Below, piece by piece: positions 18,038 to 25,442 of a DNA stretch of 64,000 nucleotides. The notes beneath the pieces are model-generated. The model was not told the origin of the DNA. It did no database searches and worked only from the letters and a program-made list of their open reading frames with translations. Positions within the stretch are counted from its first letter, which is position 1. Every line of letters begins with the position of its first letter. This stretch comes from Polyangiaceae bacterium (GTDB lineage Bacteria > Myxococcota_A > Polyangia > Polyangiales > Polyangiaceae), in NCBI GenBank assembly GCA_025353725.1, contig JANXOF010000037.1, positions 248,001 to 312,000 of the forward strand, written 5' to 3'. The position numbers were made by a program, and so were the translations under genes.

Positions 18038-18763
18038 CTACTTAGCCGCCGCGCGGATCTTCGGCAACGACAGCGTTGGGTCGTCAATAGACGCCGTGCG
18101 AACCACCCGCCCTTTGTCGAGTAAGACCACGCGTTCGCCGAGTACGGCAGCCTCGTCAGCGTGATGAGTGACCAACACGGCGGGAATTCGTTCGCGCGCA
18201 AGCCACTCACCCACCTCGGCGAGGAGCTCCACTTTGACGCCGCTGTCGAGCGCAGAAAACGGCTCATCGAGAAGTAAAACCCTCGGCTTCATGGCAAACG
18301 CGCGGGCAAGCGCGACCCGCTGAGCTTCTCCTCCCGAGAACGTCTGCGGTTTTCGGGTACCAAGGTGGGCCACTCTCATTCTCGCTAGCATCTCGTTTGC
18401 GTGGGCCTTTCGTTCGGCCTTTGGGATGTCGCGCGCGATTCCGTAGGCAACATTTTCGAGGCCGGTCATGTGTGGAAAAAGTGCAAGCGTCTGAAAGACG
18501 TACGCTACGCGCCGCTCATGAATCGGTCGCTCGATGGCACGCGAAGCGTCAAACCAAACGTCGCCTCCGAGGGTAATCCGTCCACCACCCGGGCGTACGA
18601 TTCCGGCGATGCAGGCGAGCGTTCGGCTTTTTCCTGATCCTGAAGGACCGAAGAGCACCGTCACGCCAGGTTCGACCGCGAACGCGACATCAAGTGCGAA
18701 GGATCGCGTGTGCAGGGCCACCCGGACCTCGAGCTTTTGTGCGCTTTCTGGACGGGATATCAT
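18038..18763 (-). CDS. modC: Molybdate ABC transporter ATPase ModC (no TOBE domain)
   Basis: This is the energising subunit of a molybdate importer. The Walker A motif is GPSGSGKS at residues 39-46. The signature FSGGEAQRVALARA and Walker B VLLLDEPFSAL follow in the usual spacing, then a switch His in VTHHADE. At 241 residues it consists only of the nucleotide-binding domain. Typical ModC proteins of about 350 residues carry a C-terminal molybdate-binding TOBE domain that is missing here. The start overlaps the modB stop (ATGA). Assignment to molybdate rests on the neighbours. Confidence 0.82.
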   Translation of the reverse strand: MISRPESAQKLEVRVALHTRSFALDVAFAVEPGVTVLFGPSGSGKSRTLACIAGIVRPGGGRITLGGDVWFDASRAIERPIHERRVAYVFQTLALFPHMTGLENVAYGIARDIPKAERKAHANEMLARMRVAHLGTRKPQTFSGGEAQRVALARAFAMKPRVLLLDEPFSALDSGVKVELLAEVGEWLARERIPAVLVTHHADEAAVLGERVVLLDKGRVVRTASIDDPTLSLPKIRAAAK

Positions 18764-19425
18764 TGGTCGCTTGGCCGCTGAGAAGTCAGCTTGTTCACGG
18801 CGTAAAGCAAGGAGAGGACGAGAACGGTAAGGACGACGACCATCGCCATGGCCTCCTGCTCACGCTGTCCTTGAATCGCTCCGTAGATTGCGAGTGAGGC
18901 CGTGCGTGTTTTGCCTGGGATGTCGCCCGCAACCATGAGCGTGACGCCAAAGTCACCGATTGCCCGTGCGAACGCGAGCATGAGGGCGGCTATGATTCCG
19001 CGCGTCGCGAGCGGAAACTGCACCGTGAGGAGCGCGCGAAGTTGGGTTGCGCCGAGCGTGCGGGCCGCGAGGATCAGCGTCGGATCGGTCGCCTCGAGGG
19101 CGGCGCGAACGCTCTTCACGACCAGCGGTAGCGCCCCGATGGTGGCGGCTACGACCGCGCCCGTCCGCGTGAACACGATGGAGCTTCCCGTGAGCGCCTC
19201 ATAGGCACGACCAAGCATGCTGCGCCTTCCGAGGAGCACAAGGACGTAATACCCGAGCACGGTGGGCGGCATGACCATCGGCGCCGTGAAAAGGACATCG
19301 ACCAGCTCGCGCCCCGGAAAGCGAACGTTCGCAAGGAGCGCCGCGACGAAGACCCCCGAAACAGCCGCAATAAGCGTAGCGATGGTGGCTACCTCGAACG
19401 ACAGGAAAAGGGGGGCGAGATCCAC
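18760..19425 (-). CDS. modB: Molybdate ABC transporter permease ModB
   Basis: This inner-membrane permease has 221 residues and about five hydrophobic segments. The coupling-helix region with the EAA-like motif (AARTLGATQLRALLTVQFPL) lies near residues 140-160, and FARAIGDFGVTLMVAGDIPG is characteristic of ModB. It starts with GTG at 19425, 41 bases after modA, and overlaps modC by four bases. Confidence 0.88.
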   Translation of the reverse strand: MDLAPLFLSFEVATIATLIAAVSGVFVAALLANVRFPGRELVDVLFTAPMVMPPTVLGYYVLVLLGRRSMLGRAYEALTGSSIVFTRTGAVVAATIGALPLVVKSVRAALEATDPTLILAARTLGATQLRALLTVQFPLATRGIIAALMLAFARAIGDFGVTLMVAGDIPGKTRTASLAIYGAIQGQREQEAMAMVVVLTVLVLSLLYAVNKLTSQRPSDQ

Positions 19426-19466
19426 GGTCGCCTTGACTCTACCTTTTTGCGGTTCCTCGGCCCTGT

Positions 19467-20294
19467 CTACTTTGACGAGGGGAGTGTCTCACCCGGAAGG
19501 AGAAATCCGTACTTGCGCATGAGTGTGCGCCCCGCGTCGGACGAGACGAACTCGACAAAGGAGCGTGCCTCGTTGGGCTTTCCGCCGCCGCTGCCCCCGC
19601 TGCAGACCACCATCGCTTGGTCGAGCGGGGCGTGGAGCTCGGGGTCGATGAGGGCGTAGCTGCCTCCCGACGTGAGTGCCAGAGATAAAGCAACCACGGC
19701 GACTTCCGCGTTGCCCGATTGCGCAAACATCATCGTTTGCTGCACGTTCTCGCCGTAGACGGTGCGAGGCTCGACAGATAGCCAGACTCCTGAATTGGTC
19801 AGCGCTTCCTTGGCCGCGACGCCGTAGGGCGCGTGGTCCGGATTGGCTATGGCTACCTTTGCGTACTTCGCATTCGTGAGGTCGCTGAGCTTGGTGGGCA
19901 GCTGCTCTTTGTATTTTGACCAAAGGACGATACGGCCGCGGGCGTAGAGACGTTGCGTGTCGGGGTTGCACGCTTTTGCTCGGACAACCTCGTCGACATA
20001 CGAAATGTTGGCCGCTGCGAAGACGTCGAACGGGGCGCCCTCGCTGATCTGCTTAGCGAGGAGTCCCGTTGACCCAAAAGTGAAGGCGACTTTTTTGCCA
20101 GACGCGCGCTCGAAGGCCGCGCCGACTTCGGTGAACGCAACGGCGAGGTCGGCGGCTGCGGCTACGCGTACCGGATCGCCGCGACGGCCGGCGTTGTGAT
20201 TCGGCTCACGTCCGCAACCCCCCAACAAGGCCGAGGCTAGAGCTGCGATAAACGCTCCAAAACCGCTACGCTGCAGTGATGAGCGTACCGACAT
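19467..20294 (-). CDS. modA: Molybdate-binding lipoprotein ModA
   Basis: This periplasmic binding protein has 275 residues. A signal peptide ends in the lipobox LLGGC (Cys27), so it is probably membrane-anchored. The mature part begins with PVRVAAAADLAVAFTEVG and has FGSTGLLAKQISEGAPFDVF, the ModA pattern of anion-binding Ser and Ala main-chain contacts. The start lies within the last 29 bases of the upstream storage-protein gene, implying translational coupling. Tungstate could also be a ligand. Confidence 0.88.
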   Translation of the reverse strand: MSVRSSLQRSGFGAFIAALASALLGGCGREPNHNAGRRGDPVRVAAAADLAVAFTEVGAAFERASGKKVAFTFGSTGLLAKQISEGAPFDVFAAANISYVDEVVRAKACNPDTQRLYARGRIVLWSKYKEQLPTKLSDLTNAKYAKVAIANPDHAPYGVAAKEALTNSGVWLSVEPRTVYGENVQQTMMFAQSGNAEVAVVALSLALTSGGSYALIDPELHAPLDQAMVVCSGGSGGGKPNEARSFVEFVSSDAGRTLMRKYGFLLPGETLPSSK

Positions 20295-21081
20295 CTTCGC
20301 CCTCCAGAGCGCGGGTGATCATACCCCGCTCGAGCCCGTTGACGATTTGAAGCTCCGTGCAAAATCGCGCGCGCGTGAGGTATTGAATGACGATGCGCTC
20401 AAGGACCATGTCCGGTAAGTCGGCTTTGATGAGCTCGCGCGCCGTGATGCGCGGGATGTGTTTGGCCGCCTTGTTCTTCTTGGGATCGTCGTCAAAAAGA
20501 CCCGCCTCATCTTTGATGAAGATCGCGCGCTTCACGCCTAGCGCCTCAGCGGTAAGAAAGACTCCTGCGTCGGTACGATGCTCCGGAATGCGACCGCCTT
20601 CGCTCGGTTTTTCCCAATAGCCAAAGGGAGGCATTCCCGTCATAATAGGAATACATCCTAGGTTGAAGTAGAGCGGCAGTTTCTCGAAGTCATCATTCAT
20701 GATGTAAATGCCACCGTGCTTGGCGAGGAGCATTTGCATCATGCGAGCATTCTGGCGCGGAACATAACCGCCCAGCGCGGCTAGCAGGCCGGTCGGCAAT
20801 TCAAGATCGCTCGCCACGGCGTAGATGTGACGCGCGCGCGTTCCACCTCCGCAGCATACGAGCAGCTTGTGCGCGTCTTTGGCCGCCACGAGCTCGTCGA
20901 GAATCGGGAATACCGCCGCTCGGCCGCGGTCCATGACAGACTGACCGCCCATCTTCAGGACTTTCACGTCGGGCATCATCGCGACGGGCGAATAGTTGAG
21001 GGCGCGCGCATCACCCGGAGAGGTGAGGGCCGAGTCGGCGAGTGTGCTCGGGAGTTTGCGTCGTTCGTGGGGGCTGTTCAT
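20266..21081 (-). CDS. mosB: Molybdenum storage protein subunit, MosB-like
   Basis: This 271-residue member of the amino-acid-kinase/UMP-kinase fold resembles the beta subunit of the Azotobacter molybdenum storage protein. That known complex is an alpha3-beta3 cage which uses ATP to deposit molybdate as polyoxometalate clusters. Visible matches are KMGGQSVMDRGRAAVFPI, the nucleotide loop GGGTRARHIY, RTDAGVFLTAEALG, FIKDEAGLFDDDPKKN and the C-terminal QIVNGLERGMITRALEGEDV. A GAGGAG sequence precedes the ATG. It lies between mosA and modA. A plain UMP kinase is less likely because of the paired paralogue and the modABC context. Confidence 0.82.
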   Translation of the reverse strand: MNSPHERRKLPSTLADSALTSPGDARALNYSPVAMMPDVKVLKMGGQSVMDRGRAAVFPILDELVAAKDAHKLLVCCGGGTRARHIYAVASDLELPTGLLAALGGYVPRQNARMMQMLLAKHGGIYIMNDDFEKLPLYFNLGCIPIMTGMPPFGYWEKPSEGGRIPEHRTDAGVFLTAEALGVKRAIFIKDEAGLFDDDPKKNKAAKHIPRITARELIKADLPDMVLERIVIQYLTRARFCTELQIVNGLERGMITRALEGEDVGTLITAA

Positions 21082-21091
21082 GGGGGTCTCC

Positions 21092-21931
21092 TCACTCCTT
21101 CACGATGACGGTGCCGACGGGCTCCCCTGCGAGCGCTTTCGTAAGCTGCCCGGGGACGAGACCGTTGACGATCTGAACGTGTTTAATGTGTCGTGCGCGC
21201 TCCCAGGTCGTGAAGAGCGAGCGGTCGAGGATTAGCTCGTCGGGTAAGTTTTTCATGAGGTCGCTCAGCGTGGTGTGAGCGATGAGCTTTGCGTCAACGT
21301 GCTTCTTAGGGTCTTTGTCGTAGAGGCCGTCTTCGTCTTTCACGAAGATAATCCGGCGAGCACCGAGGACCTCGGCGTGAATGAAGAGGCCAAAGTCTGA
21401 GCCGTGGACCGGTAAGATTCCGTTGTCTTCGGGAGGTGGCTCCCAGAAGTGATAGGGGGGAATTGAGATGACGATCGGGAGCATCCCGCTCTCGAGGTAG
21501 AGCGGTAGCTCCCAGAAATGCTCGCGTTGCATGACGATCGACCCGTACTTCGCCAAGAGCGCGTTGAGGAACACCGCGTTGCATTCCTCCATCGCGCCGA
21601 CGAGTTGGGCGACGCCGCCGAGAGGGAGGCCGAGGTCGAGAGCGACGCTCATCGTGTGGCGCACGCGCGTGCCGCCGCCGACCGAGAGCACGATCTTGTG
21701 CTTCGTTTTGCCCGCGCGGATGGCTCGAAGCTCCTCGACGAGCGGCCTTACGGCGCCTTTGCCGCGGTCGAAGATCGACTGGCCACCGATGCCGACCATC
21801 ACCACGTCGGGCATAATGGCGAACTCGCCCTCGGAGCTCGTCTTCGCGATCACGCGGCGATCGACGAGTGACTCGCGCATAAGCGTCGACTCAATGTGCG
21901 TGCGACCGTCGTCGGTGATGAGTTTGCTCAT
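21092..21931 (-). CDS. mosA: Molybdenum storage protein subunit, MosA-like
   Basis: This 279-residue paralogue of the next gene has the same fold and probably provides the other subunit of a hetero-oligomeric cage. Motifs include GIGGQSIFDRGKGAVRPLVE, GGGTRVRHTMSVALDLGLP, FVKDEDGLYDKDPKKH and QIVNGLVPGQLTKALAGEPV. The segment around residues 165-185 (PPYHFWEPPPEDNG) is rich in His, Trp and acidic residues, in the area where Mos proteins line the metal cavity. Which gene is alpha and which beta is my inference from remembered sequences. The ATG overlaps the upstream gene's stop (ATGA). Confidence 0.78.
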   Translation of the reverse strand: MSKLITDDGRTHIESTLMRESLVDRRVIAKTSSEGEFAIMPDVVMVGIGGQSIFDRGKGAVRPLVEELRAIRAGKTKHKIVLSVGGGTRVRHTMSVALDLGLPLGGVAQLVGAMEECNAVFLNALLAKYGSIVMQREHFWELPLYLESGMLPIVISIPPYHFWEPPPEDNGILPVHGSDFGLFIHAEVLGARRIIFVKDEDGLYDKDPKKHVDAKLIAHTTLSDLMKNLPDELILDRSLFTTWERARHIKHVQIVNGLVPGQLTKALAGEPVGTVIVKE

Positions 21932-23238
21932 GTCTCTTCCCTCGTTATGCCGTCATCGATGTGCGTGCCATCAGTGGATGCCGTCACGGCGTACTCTTTC
22001 GTAAGCGCGCGGATAAGCGGCGAGCTGACCAGTCCCGAGAGTATCCCAAAAGTCGTGTGGATGAGCAGTCCCGGAATAAGAAACGCCCATGCTACAGCCG
22101 GCGCCTGCACGGACAGCGTCACCGTAAAGATCGTGGCGAAGCGACCAAGGCCCATCAGGCCGCCGACGACGGACCACGCCAGCGCCCCCGGTGTTCGCGT
22201 GCCGTAGAGGCGTACGACGAGAGGTACGCAAAAGTCGCAGACGATGCCCGGCGCCACGTGCTTGAGGATCTCGAAGATGCCGTAGCGCCCGTCGCCGAGG
22301 AGGAAGGCTACGGACCCCATCACAAGACCCGTGAGTGTTGCACCAAAACGCGTGCGCGTGCGGAGGGTGGCGACCACGTAGAGCGGCGTGAGCAGCACAA
22401 GCTTGTGGCCCGGAGCGAACGGGATATTCGGAAGGAGCTTCAGGGCTTTGATGCCGAGCATAGTGAGCGAAAGCCCCGAGATGATGGCGATGTCTCGTGC
22501 GAGCTCGCGATCGCGCGGGACGCGTGGCGCGTGGTCACCGTCGTGGTGGTCATCGGCCGTGGCGACGTATTCCTCTGCGCGCGCGATGTGGCGGTTCATG
22601 CGCTCGACGATCGGACCGACGTCGCCGCGTGCTATGCGGACCAGGCTCGCCCGAAACCCGCGTAACGCCGTGAGGAAGCCGCGCGGGCTTCGATGTCCAC
22701 CGCCACCGCCACCGCCACCGCCACCGCCACCGCCACCGCCACCGCCACCATTTCCACGGCCGCGCATGCGCTCATCGTTACCCAAGAGCGCCAGGACGGC
22801 ATCCATGGAGGCTGCGATGACATCGGGCGTGCCGAGCTTTCGGAGTCCGAGCGCGATGGCGCGCGAATCGCCGGTGCGGGAGATGCGCGACGCGAGCACA
22901 ACGGTCAGCACGCGCAGCACCATCAGGGCGCCCACCGCGAGGCCGCCCATGTTTATTGGGAGACGCGCGAAGCCGACGTTGAGCCGAACCCAGCGGTCGA
23001 CATGTGCCTCTTCACCGGTGAAGGCGTATGACGCGAGAATAAACGCCGCGAAACCCCAAAGTTTCGCCACCTGTCGCCACAACGGCCGGGCGCCGTGACC
23101 CAGTGCGAGCCACGCAGCGGCGTGGAAGAGGGCGACAATTGCCGCAATGCGCGCGTCCTTAATGATGAACGCCGCAACCGCAATGGCGGCGAGGTAGACC
23201 ACTCGGAGGCGCGGATCTATCGTGGGGCGCGCTGTCAT
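21928..23238 (-). CDS. Fused ECF-type transporter protein: T component plus S-like domain
   Basis: This 436-residue inner-membrane protein has two parts. The N-terminal half (about 1-160) has helices and a cytoplasmic segment like energy-coupling-factor T subunits (DPRLRVVYLAAIAVAAFIIK, then SRISRTGDSRAIALGLRKLG). The C-terminal half (about 240-420) has five or six hydrophobic segments and PFAPGHKLVLLTPLYVVAT, like a substrate-specific S component. A linker with 18 consecutive glycines (residues 164-181) joins them. No ECF ATPase gene is nearby, so it may borrow ModC or a distant ATPase. The ATG at 23238 is preferred to an upstream start at 23343 because the extra residues look non-coding. 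It heads the molybdenum operon, but its substrate is not established. Confidence 0.65.
   Translation of the reverse strand: MTARPTIDPRLRVVYLAAIAVAAFIIKDARIAAIVALFHAAAWLALGHGARPLWRQVAKLWGFAAFILASYAFTGEEAHVDRWVRLNVGFARLPINMGGLAVGALMVLRVLTVVLASRISRTGDSRAIALGLRKLGTPDVIAASMDAVLALLGNDERMRGRGNGGGGGGGGGGGGGGGGGGHRSPRGFLTALRGFRASLVRIARGDVGPIVERMNRHIARAEEYVATADDHHDGDHAPRVPRDRELARDIAIISGLSLTMLGIKALKLLPNIPFAPGHKLVLLTPLYVVATLRTRTRFGATLTGLVMGSVAFLLGDGRYGIFEILKHVAPGIVCDFCVPLVVRLYGTRTPGALAWSVVGGLMGLGRFATIFTVTLSVQAPAVAWAFLIPGLLIHTTFGILSGLVSSPLIRALTKEYAVTASTDGTHIDDGITREET
22696..22749. repeat. Hexanucleotide microsatellite encoding 18 Gly
   Basis: The plus strand is almost pure CCACCG repeats, which on the minus strand alternate GGT and GGC glycine codons inside the ECF fusion gene. 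Such simple repeats change length by replication slippage in multiples of six bases without shifting the frame. Confidence 0.9.
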
Positions 23239-23299
23239 CTGAGGAACGTACCTGAACGCTGCGACGAGCGAGCGCGCGTTGGCGCCCGCGAAATGCGCG

Positions 23300-23473
23300 T
23301 CAGCGGCTCTGCTCTTCTTTGTTCTTGAGCGGTGTACACACACTCCTCAGGATCTTCTGTTTCACCGGCGGAAGAGCACGAAGATACTTCACGATCGAGT
23401 AGACCTCGAAGTCGCACATGTCTGCCTTGATGGCTGTCTGCATTGCAGACGTGAGCTTGTGCGTCGACGAACT
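23300..23473 (-). pseudogene. Remnant of a duplicated cytochrome c gene
   Basis: Reading leftwards from 23473 the frame gives CDFEVYSIVKYLRALPPVKQ and then KILRSVCTPLKNKEEQSR before TGA at 23302-23300. This parallels the last 45 residues of the intact cytochrome gene immediately upstream (TDFEVFSIVKYLRSMPPVKQ, then KILRSVCPPLKSKAEQSG). An in-frame TAG at 23476-23474 ends the homology on the other side, and no haem motif or signal peptide remains. The piece therefore looks like the surviving 3' end of a tandem copy. It also occupies the upstream region of the ECF fusion gene. Confidence 0.75.
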
Positions 23474-23480
23474 CTAAGTG

Positions 23481-24029
23481 TCATCCTCCGCTTTGTTCAG
23501 CCTTCGATTTCAGAGGAGGGCACACCGAGCGAAGGATTTTCTGTTTCACCGGTGGCATTGAACGAAGGTACTTAACAATTGAAAATACTTCAAAGTCCGT
23601 CATTTCCGCAAAGTGCGTCATCTGCGGGCAGAGCTGGAGGTCGTCTTTGTCGTATCCGTTGCGAATGGCTCGAGCGAGAGCGAGGTCGGTGTAGCCACGC
23701 TTCGCGGGGTCAGCTACCGAAGAATCTCCGAGTCCCGTCTCGATATCGGGCGTGAGATTGGGGGCGTAAAGCTCCACACGCGGATCGCTCGTGACGCCGT
23801 CAATAGCCTTCGTTGAACCGGCCATGTTGTCGCCGTGGCAGGTTGCGCATTTTCGCTTCATCACGGCTTCGGCTCCCTTCGGTACCGTCGCCGCTTCTCG
23901 GGTCGTCGCGCTTGAGTCACCTCCGTCGGTCGCACCTAGGGCACTCGCGGCGTCCGTACCTCCGCAGCCCAACGTTGAAAGCAGACTTCCAAAAATGCCC
24001 AATAGGGTCATTCCTCGTTTCCGCGTCAT
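23481..24029 (-). CDS. Mono-haem c-type cytochrome lipoprotein
   Basis: This 182-residue protein has an N-terminal signal peptide ending at Cys22 (LLSTLGC lipobox), a Ser/Thr/Ala linker, and one haem-binding CATCH motif at 61-65. The C-terminal half has RGYTDLALARAIRNGYD and DFEVFSIVKYLRSMPP, typical of small class I cytochromes that feed electrons to or from a partner. The ATG at 24029 has GGAGAAG seven bases upstream and is preferred to one 42 bases earlier. It is located in the envelope. The partner is unknown. A truncated copy lies directly downstream. Confidence 0.82.
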   Translation of the reverse strand: MTRKRGMTLLGIFGSLLSTLGCGGTDAASALGATDGGDSSATTREAATVPKGAEAVMKRKCATCHGDNMAGSTKAIDGVTSDPRVELYAPNLTPDIETGLGDSSVADPAKRGYTDLALARAIRNGYDKDDLQLCPQMTHFAEMTDFEVFSIVKYLRSMPPVKQKILRSVCPPLKSKAEQSGG

Positions 24030-24073
24030 TCGAGTGCTTCTCCTCGGACGCTCTGCTCGCCCGTCATGCAAAG

Positions 24074-24110
24074 ATGCCTCGCTGGGCGGTGTGCTGGCGA
24101 GGCATTTTTA
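24074..24110. promoter_or_regulatory. Hairpin in the cytochrome leader
   Basis: ATGCCTCGC (24074-24082) and GCGAGGCAT (24097-24105) form a perfect 9-bp stem with a 14-base loop, followed on the plus strand by TTTTTA. On the plus strand it has terminator form, yet no plus-strand gene precedes it. On the minus strand it lies 45 bases before the cytochrome ATG, so it may be a leader structure or stop antisense transcription. Confidence 0.45.
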
Positions 24111-24450
24111 GGGATTATGACTAACGATGGTTGGACTAGCTCAAGTGCGTGACGCAGTGCCGACCGGGCGATTCCCTGATGTCGTTTGCTTCGCACTTTG
24201 TGGGCCTGAATGAAATGCCGCTTCGATTCTCTGCTTGCCACGAAGATTAGGCGCTTGTTGCCTGCGCGCGGGGACGTCTCGATGGGTGCCGGAGCGGTCG
24301 GCAAGCTTCTCGCATCCGTCGAAGACCGTGGCCACCACCTTTCTCGGCGTGAGTAACGCGCCTCGTTGATCAAAAAAGGCGCGCGCGGACTTCGCATGAT
24401 CACCCGCGCCGGCCAGATCCCGCAGTCATGCTAGCTTAGAGCGGCTTACT
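24111..24450. other. Gene-free interval between cytochrome genes
   Basis: A 125-codon minus-strand frame spans 24026-24403, but its Arg/Ser/Pro-rich translation matches nothing I know and overlaps the start of the cytochrome gene. I see no repeat or clear terminator apart from the hairpin just to the left. A promoter for the cytochrome gene is expected here. Confidence 0.5.
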
Positions 24451-25440
24451 TTACTTGCCGCACGTTCCAGCTGCGTGCTTCGCAATCGTGTCGTCGACGA
24501 ACGCCTTGATTCCAGCCTTTACCGTATCTGGCATCTTGAAAAGTGGGTGGCTGTACGCCGTACCCATCTCAATGGTGTAGGTCGACTTTTTCTCGATACC
24601 GTTACTCGCGACAAGCGTTCCGTCCGGCGACGTCGCGAAGTATTGACGGATATAGCTGGGGAACAGCTTTTTGCTTTCCTCAAAGGTATAGTCCGCTGGA
24701 AGCAGCGGGTTGCCGACGGCGCACACGAACCCCGTAATGCTATCGGAGGCGTGGCATGTCGCGCATTTCGTCGGCGCACCCGTGACCTGATTCGCGTTTT
24801 CCGTCACTTTTTTTGGATTGTTATTCGCGGTCCTAACCTCGGTCTGAAGCGATTCCAATTTGATCGCGTCGAACTTGGCTTTGTCGAAGCAAGTTCCCAG
24901 GCTCTCTAAAACATTTACCTGTGCTTTTTGCCCGCCGTCCGCAGCTTCGGTCTGGACCCACGTAGCCCACTTCGATTTCTCGTCTTCCGTTAGAGCGGGA
25001 GCGCCACCGCCGGAATGGACCCCTTTGGTGACAATCCGTGAAGCGGGGATCGCGTATCCGTTGAGGTAAATCATATCATACGTCTTCGAAGCGTCGCCTT
25101 TCGCCATCCACGTCGGTTGGCCTGCTCCGCCCTCCACGTGACAGCCCGAACACTTCGCTTCGAGAATCGGACTCACGTTCGCGGTGAAGAAAGCCTTACC
25201 TGCCTTACTGTTGGTCGGTAGGTTACCCGGTACCGGAGGCGCGCCGGTCGACGTATCGGTAGAGCCGGGGGACGTCGGTGCGGTTTGTGAGCCCGGTGCC
25301 TGCTTCCCGCTAACCGTTTCGGCGGGATTTTGCGTGACGCCGCCCGTACCAAGTCCGAGCTGACTCGTCTCGGCGTCGACGCACGCCGTGAGCGCGCCGG
25401 CTGAGGCGACAACTGCGCTGAGTAGGTTTCGAAAGTTCAT
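24451..25440 (-). CDS. Di-haem cytochrome c-like lipoprotein
   Basis: This 329-residue protein has a signal peptide ending at Cys20 (ALTAC) and a long Pro/Thr/Gly/Ser linker to about residue 75. It has two haem motifs, CSGCH at 97-101 and CATCH at 226-230. The stretch before the first (FFTANVSPILEAKCSGCH) is the planctomycete/myxobacterial-type cytochrome signature. The ATG at 25440 has AGGAAGAGG seven bases upstream. It lies 2 bases after the MYXO-CTERM gene and is certainly cotranscribed. It probably transfers electrons at the cell surface or in the periplasm, with an unknown partner. Confidence 0.8.
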   Translation of the reverse strand: MNFRNLLSAVVASAGALTACVDAETSQLGLGTGGVTQNPAETVSGKQAPGSQTAPTSPGSTDTSTGAPPVPGNLPTNSKAGKAFFTANVSPILEAKCSGCHVEGGAGQPTWMAKGDASKTYDMIYLNGYAIPASRIVTKGVHSGGGAPALTEDEKSKWATWVQTEAADGGQKAQVNVLESLGTCFDKAKFDAIKLESLQTEVRTANNNPKKVTENANQVTGAPTKCATCHASDSITGFVCAVGNPLLPADYTFEESKKLFPSYIRQYFATSPDGTLVASNGIEKKSTYTIEMGTAYSHPLFKMPDTVKAGIKAFVDDTIAKHAAGTCGK

Positions 25441-25442
25441 GA

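Noticed and set aside
22693-23031. Frame beginning with Thr-Ala repeats
   Set aside because: Antisense shadow of the glycine linker in the ECF fusion gene.
23239-23343. Longer N-terminus of the ECF fusion protein
   Set aside because: The extra residues are charged and unlike any T component, and they fall in the region of the cytochrome remnant.
24026-24403. 125-codon minus-strand frame
   Set aside because: Arg/Ser-rich translation without motif. It overlaps the cytochrome start, which has a much better ribosome-binding site.
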